A stretch of 9,927 bases of DNA from Porphyromonadaceae bacterium (lineage in GTDB: Bacteria; Bacteroidota; Bacteroidia; Bacteroidales; Paludibacteraceae). Positions 7,055 to 9,927 of this stretch are shown in pieces (position 1 is the first letter of the stretch; each line of letters opens with the position of its first letter). Location: positions 1 to 9,927 of the forward strand of contig CAJPNS010000070.1 of NCBI GenBank assembly GCA_905372135.1, written 5' to 3'. The notes under the pieces are model-generated. The model was not told where the DNA came from. It saw only the letters and a program-made list of their open reading frames with translations, and made no database searches. The position numbers and the translations under genes are program-made.

Positions 7055-7063
7055 GCAAAGGTA
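7055..7063 (-). promoter_or_regulatory. -7 element of the folE-nadA-dtd-rsgA operon promoter
   Basis: On the minus strand TACCTTTGC is an exact match to the Bacteroidota -7 consensus, with an expected start site about 30 bases before the folE ATG. No clean TTG -33 element is seen at normal spacing; GTTCG about 18 bases upstream is the nearest candidate. The rest of the 7020-7210 gap is AT-rich with no gene, and no terminator for the membrane-protein gene is evident, so some read-through into folE is possible. Confidence 0.65.
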
Positions 7064-7210
7064 GTATTTAATTACGATTGTCGAACGTCAATAATTTATT
7101 CTCGTATTGGATTTGTTAGATAATCGGTACAGAATAAAGTAAAAAAATATAGTCGATTTTATATGTATTTTCTTTTTGGGTTCAATATGGAATATAAGTT
7201 ATTTATTTAA

Positions 7211-8203
7211 TTATAAATATTTTAATAGCCCGACGGCGAATCGTAGCATATAGCAGACAAATATTAGCGATATGAATATTACGAATACGGTATTGCGTTG
7301 CTTTGAGCGATAGTCTAAGAAATTGAGTGATACGAAGAGCGATGTAATAATTGTGTGTAAGAGCGAAAATATATTGCTGCCGTTAGCGAAAATAAGTATA
7401 TATAATGTAAGGAATATCCATATAATAATCAGGAAAGTAATAATATACTTCGTTCTTAGGTTGAAGTCTCTCTGTGTGAGCGAGTATATGGATATCGAAG
7501 CGACGAAAAATATTATCGACGAGAAAAATATCGCATTATTCAACACATATTCAATCGAATATTCTACCGTTTTGAAGTCCGATATGCTCATAAAATACTC
7601 TTTTACAGTATCGATACCATCGAACAAATATGCATATCCTACTATTGAAATAGCGCTTACGGTTATGACAAGCAGTACCAATACTATGGATTTGGCTTTA
7701 ACCCCCTCCAATACAATCATTCCAAGCAGAAATACAGGTATGAGCCACAGAAAGTAAACACAAAATATGGAAGATAATATCAACATTATAAGTACATTCA
7801 GTATCTTTACCGAATTGTCGTTTGTGTCGAGGCTAAGCATATATAGTAAAGCTATAAGTACCAGTACTGTAGCTATGGTATGGCTTCCGAATATTTGTGC
7901 CGCTTGCCAAGACGAAGCCGAGAGCATCATTAGGTTTATTTGTAAATAGCTGATAGTGTTTGTGTATTTCGAAAAAACAAATATCGAGACCCATACGAAG
8001 ATTATTATCGCAGCTACAATTTGTGTCGATATGCATAGCAAGGGATTCGAGACAGTCACTATCGAAAATCCGAAAATCGTTATTTCCGTCGGTACGATAA
8101 GTGCTTGCTGCAATACGTACGGCAAGATCCAAAGCACTATACAGAGCGTATTTATAAGCAAAGTAGTACTCTGCGATTTGTTAAACGAATGAAGAATATT
8201 CAT
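7211..8203 (-). CDS. Polytopic inner-membrane protein of unknown function
   Basis: A 330-aa highly hydrophobic protein with about nine or ten predicted TM segments, at roughly 13-35, 54-78, 108-125, 133-165 (perhaps two), 171-194, 222-241, 252-273, 277-296 and 304-327. Short loops carry small charged clusters (for example TLDTNDNSVK-like at 125-133, LTQRDFNLRTK at 242-252 and DYRSKQRN at 297-304). There is no signal-peptide cleavage site or recognisable transporter, glycosyltransferase or enzyme motif. It may belong to one of the uncharacterised Bacteroidota membrane families, but I cannot name it. The ATG at 8201-8203 precedes the first TM segment. It is transcribed from a -7 element at 8232-8240 that lies back-to-back with the sufB promoter. 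It points toward folE, 191 bases away, so it is probably a separate transcript with possible read-through. Confidence 0.8.
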   Translation of the reverse strand: MNILHSFNKSQSTTLLINTLCIVLWILPYVLQQALIVPTEITIFGFSIVTVSNPLLCISTQIVAAIIIFVWVSIFVFSKYTNTISYLQINLMMLSASSWQAAQIFGSHTIATVLVLIALLYMLSLDTNDNSVKILNVLIMLILSSIFCVYFLWLIPVFLLGMIVLEGVKAKSIVLVLLVITVSAISIVGYAYLFDGIDTVKEYFMSISDFKTVEYSIEYVLNNAIFFSSIIFFVASISIYSLTQRDFNLRTKYIITFLIIIWIFLTLYILIFANGSNIFSLLHTIITSLFVSLNFLDYRSKQRNTVFVIFISLIFVCYMLRFAVGLLKYL

Positions 8204-8231
8204 CGATATTATGGTTTTTATTATGAGCGGT

Positions 8232-8240
8232 GCAAAGTTA
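8232..8240 (-). promoter_or_regulatory. -7 element of the membrane-protein gene promoter
   Basis: On the minus strand TAACTTTGC matches TAnnTTTGC, about 29 bases before the ATG at 8203. Its -33 region would fall in and beyond the -7 element of the divergent sufB promoter. No clear TTG is present there. Confidence 0.55.
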
Positions 8241-8251
8241 GAAAAAAATAG

Positions 8252-8260
8252 TAATTTTGC
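8252..8260 (+). promoter_or_regulatory. -7 element of the sufB promoter
   Basis: TAATTTTGC on the + strand matches TAnnTTTGC, 39 bases before the sufB ATG. The expected -33 region (about 8229-8233) contains no TTG, and it overlaps the -7 element of the opposite promoter. Such a weak promoter may need an activator, or it may not be the main one. Confidence 0.55.
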
Positions 8261-8299
8261 CGAATTTAGCGGTCATATTAATTTAAAGACTAAACGATA

Positions 8300-9736
8300 A
8301 TGGCAAAACAGACTATTGAGGATTTTACCTCAAACGAATATAAATATGGCTTCTCTACCGATGTAGAGACCGAAGTAATACCTATCGGACTCAACGAAGA
8401 TGTAGTAAGGCTTATCTCGAAAAAGAAAAACGAACCCGAATGGCTCTTGGATTTCAGGCTCAAAGCCTTCGCTCACTGGCAGAAATCGACAATGCCTACT
8501 TGGGCAAAACTAAACATACCTTCTATTGATTATCAGGCTATTTCGTATTATGCCGCTCCGCGGAAAAACTCTCCGAAATCGCTCGACGAAGTAGACGAAG
8601 AGTTGCTGAAAACCTTCGACAAACTCGGCGTACCGCTCCACGAACAGAAGATGCTTACAGGTATGGCAGTAGATGCTGTTATGGATAGTGTCTCTGTCAA
8701 AACCACCTACAAAGATACCCTTGCCGAAAAAGGCATTATATTCTGCTCCATATCCGAAGCTGTGGAGAACTATCCCGACCTGATAAAACAGTATCTGGGT
8801 ACAGTAGTCCCCTACACCGACAACTATTTCGCTTCGCTAAATTCGGCAGTTTTCTCCGACGGCTCGTTCGTCTATATTCCCAAAGGCGTCCGCTGCCCTA
8901 TGGAGCTGTCTACATATTTTCGTATAAATGCGATAAATACAGGGCAGTTTGAACGCACTCTCATAGTAGCCGACGAAGACTCCTATGTAAGCTACCTCGA
9001 AGGCTGTACCGCCCCAATCAGAGACGAAAATCAGCTACACGCTGCAATAGTAGAGATAGTGATACTCGACAATGCCGAAGTGAAATATTCTACCGTACAA
9101 AACTGGTATCCCGGCGATAAAAACGGCAACGGAGGTATATACAATTTCGTTACCAAAAGAGCAATATGCCGCGGCGACAATGCCAAAATAAGCTGGACGC
9201 AGGTAGAGACAGGGTCGGCAATAACGTGGAAATACCCGAGTTGTATCCTCAAAGGCAACAACTCTTCAGGTGAGTTTTTCTCCATTGCGGTAACCAACAA
9301 CTACCAACAGGCAGATACAGGGACCAAGATGATACATTTAGGCAAAAACACCAAGAGCCGTATCGTCTCCAAAGGTATATCGGCAGGTAAAAGTCAAAAC
9401 TCATACAGAGGTCTTGTACACATAGCCAAAGACACAGGAAATGCCCGTAACTTCTCGCAGTGCGACTCGCTCCTGCTCAGTAGCGAATGCGGAGCACACA
9501 CGTTCCCATATATGAACTCCCAAAACCCGAGTGCCGTCATAGAGCACGAGGCTACAACCTCGAAAATCAACGAAGAACAGCTGTTTTACTGCAATCAACG
9601 AGGAATACCTACCGAAGATGCCGTAGCTCTCATTATCAATGGATATGCTAAGGAGGTACTCAACAAGCTACCTATGGAATTTGCCGTCGAAGCCCAAAAA
9701 TTGCTATCGATATCTTTGGAAGGCAGCGTAGGATGA
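8300..9736 (+). CDS. sufB: Fe-S cluster assembly scaffold protein SufB
   Basis: A 478-aa SufB, complete at both ends. With SufC and SufD it forms the cytosolic SufBC2D complex that builds and passes on Fe-S clusters. The N-terminal helical part holds KYGFSTDVETEVIPIGL (15-31) and the family block EPEWLLDFRLKAFAHW (45-60). The beta-helix core carries SDGSFVYIPKGVRCPMELSTYFRIN (186-210), then GCTAP (235-239). The C-terminal catalytic region includes FSQCDSLLLSSECGAHTFPYM (385-405) and IEHEATTSKI (414-423). C388 corresponds to the Cys of E. coli SufB that is essential for cluster assembly, and the Glu in IEHEATT is also conserved. The ATG at 8300-8302 gives the normal N-terminus. sufC, normally next, is absent: the gene is followed by 137 bases and a tRNA gene. 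No hairpin precedes the T run after the stop, so termination is unclear. Confidence 0.97.
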   Translation: MAKQTIEDFTSNEYKYGFSTDVETEVIPIGLNEDVVRLISKKKNEPEWLLDFRLKAFAHWQKSTMPTWAKLNIPSIDYQAISYYAAPRKNSPKSLDEVDEELLKTFDKLGVPLHEQKMLTGMAVDAVMDSVSVKTTYKDTLAEKGIIFCSISEAVENYPDLIKQYLGTVVPYTDNYFASLNSAVFSDGSFVYIPKGVRCPMELSTYFRINAINTGQFERTLIVADEDSYVSYLEGCTAPIRDENQLHAAIVEIVILDNAEVKYSTVQNWYPGDKNGNGGIYNFVTKRAICRGDNAKISWTQVETGSAITWKYPSCILKGNNSSGEFFSIAVTNNYQQADTGTKMIHLGKNTKSRIVSKGISAGKSQNSYRGLVHIAKDTGNARNFSQCDSLLLSSECGAHTFPYMNSQNPSAVIEHEATTSKINEEQLFYCNQRGIPTEDAVALIINGYAKEVLNKLPMEFAVEAQKLLSISLEGSVG

Positions 9737-9820
9737 TTTTTTTTTACGATTGCAATGTGTTGGCTACCATAGATATATCGCTATTTTGTTGAAATAATAT
9801 TAATATTTGATAGAAAAAAA

Positions 9821-9852
9821 TTTGTTGGTGTAAAAAAAAGATAGTACTTTTG
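9821..9852 (+). promoter_or_regulatory. Promoter of the tRNA-Thr gene
   Basis: This is the most complete promoter in the window. TTTGTTG (9821-9827) gives a -33 element, followed by a 17-20 base spacer and TACTTTTGC with its -7 core at 9845-9852. The tRNA begins 21 bases after the -7 element, so the leader is short. The rest of the 9737-9873 gap is AT-rich and shows no gene. Confidence 0.8.
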
Positions 9853-9873
9853 CAGTCTGAAAAAAATCGAATT

Positions 9874-9927
9874 GCCTCTTTAGCTCAGTTGGCCAGAGCA
9901 CGTGATTTGTAATCTCGGGGTCGTTGG
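9874..9927 (+). tRNA. tRNA-Thr (TGT), 3'-truncated by the window end
   Basis: The first 54 bases of a tRNA are visible. The acceptor 5' strand is GCCTCTT (9874-9880). The D stem is GCTC/GAGC (9883-9886 with 9896-9899). The anticodon stem is CGTGA/TCTCG (9901-9905 with 9913-9917) around the loop TTTGTAA, placing anticodon TGT at 9908-9910. The T-stem 5' strand is GTTGG (9923-9927). TGT decodes ACA and other Thr codons. The anticodon stem has a U-U mismatch at 9903/9915 (tRNA positions 29:41). The T loop, the T-stem 3' strand and the acceptor 3' strand lie beyond the window. Confidence 0.9.

Noticed and set aside
9737..9800. Terminator after sufB
   Set aside because: There is a T run right after the stop, but no stable stem before it; the short ATAG/CTAT repeat near 9769-9784 is too weak to call.

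Overview
The window looks like chromosomal DNA of a Bacteroidota member, probably Bacteroidales. Three things point there: the C-terminal tail of a type IX secretion (T9SS) cargo protein at the left edge, several promoters with the Bacteroidota -7 element TAnnTTTGC, and the family features of SufB, NadA, FolE, Dtd and RsgA. No genus can be named from this sequence alone.

Layout, left to right. (1) 3-110 (+): end of a T9SS-exported protein, followed by a strong hairpin terminator at 145-187. (2) 341-1480 (-): a two-TM sensor histidine kinase with no response regulator beside it. (3) 1578-3830 (-): a compact, AT-richer three-gene cassette. In transcription order it encodes a 92-aa protein with a Cas2/VapD-like look, a 371-aa DUF3696-type AAA/ABC ATPase that starts in an ATGA overlap with it, and a roughly 282-aa protein I do not recognise, starting just after (or overlapping) the ATPase stop. 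A Bacteroidota promoter lies just upstream at 3861-3869. (4) 4075-7019 (-): a housekeeping operon, folE-nadA-dtd-rsgA, with gaps of 9-25 bases and a promoter at 7055-7063. (5) 7211-8203 (-): an unrecognised polytopic membrane protein. (6) 8300-9736 (+): sufB, divergent from the membrane protein gene; the two -7 elements lie 11 bases apart. (7) 9874-9927 (+): the 5' part of tRNA-Thr(TGT) with its own promoter, cut by the window end.

The housekeeping genes cover pterin/folate precursor synthesis (FolE), NAD synthesis (NadA), tRNA proofreading (Dtd), ribosome maturation (RsgA) and Fe-S assembly (SufB). NadA is itself a 4Fe-4S enzyme and so a likely client of the SUF machinery, but nothing in the sequence shows joint regulation.

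The best candidate for an undescribed system is the three-gene cassette. It combines tight coupling, different base composition, an ATPase of a type often found in phage-defence loci, a small protein with a nucleic-acid-processing fold and no CRISPR array, and an unassigned third protein. A defence role is inferred, not shown.
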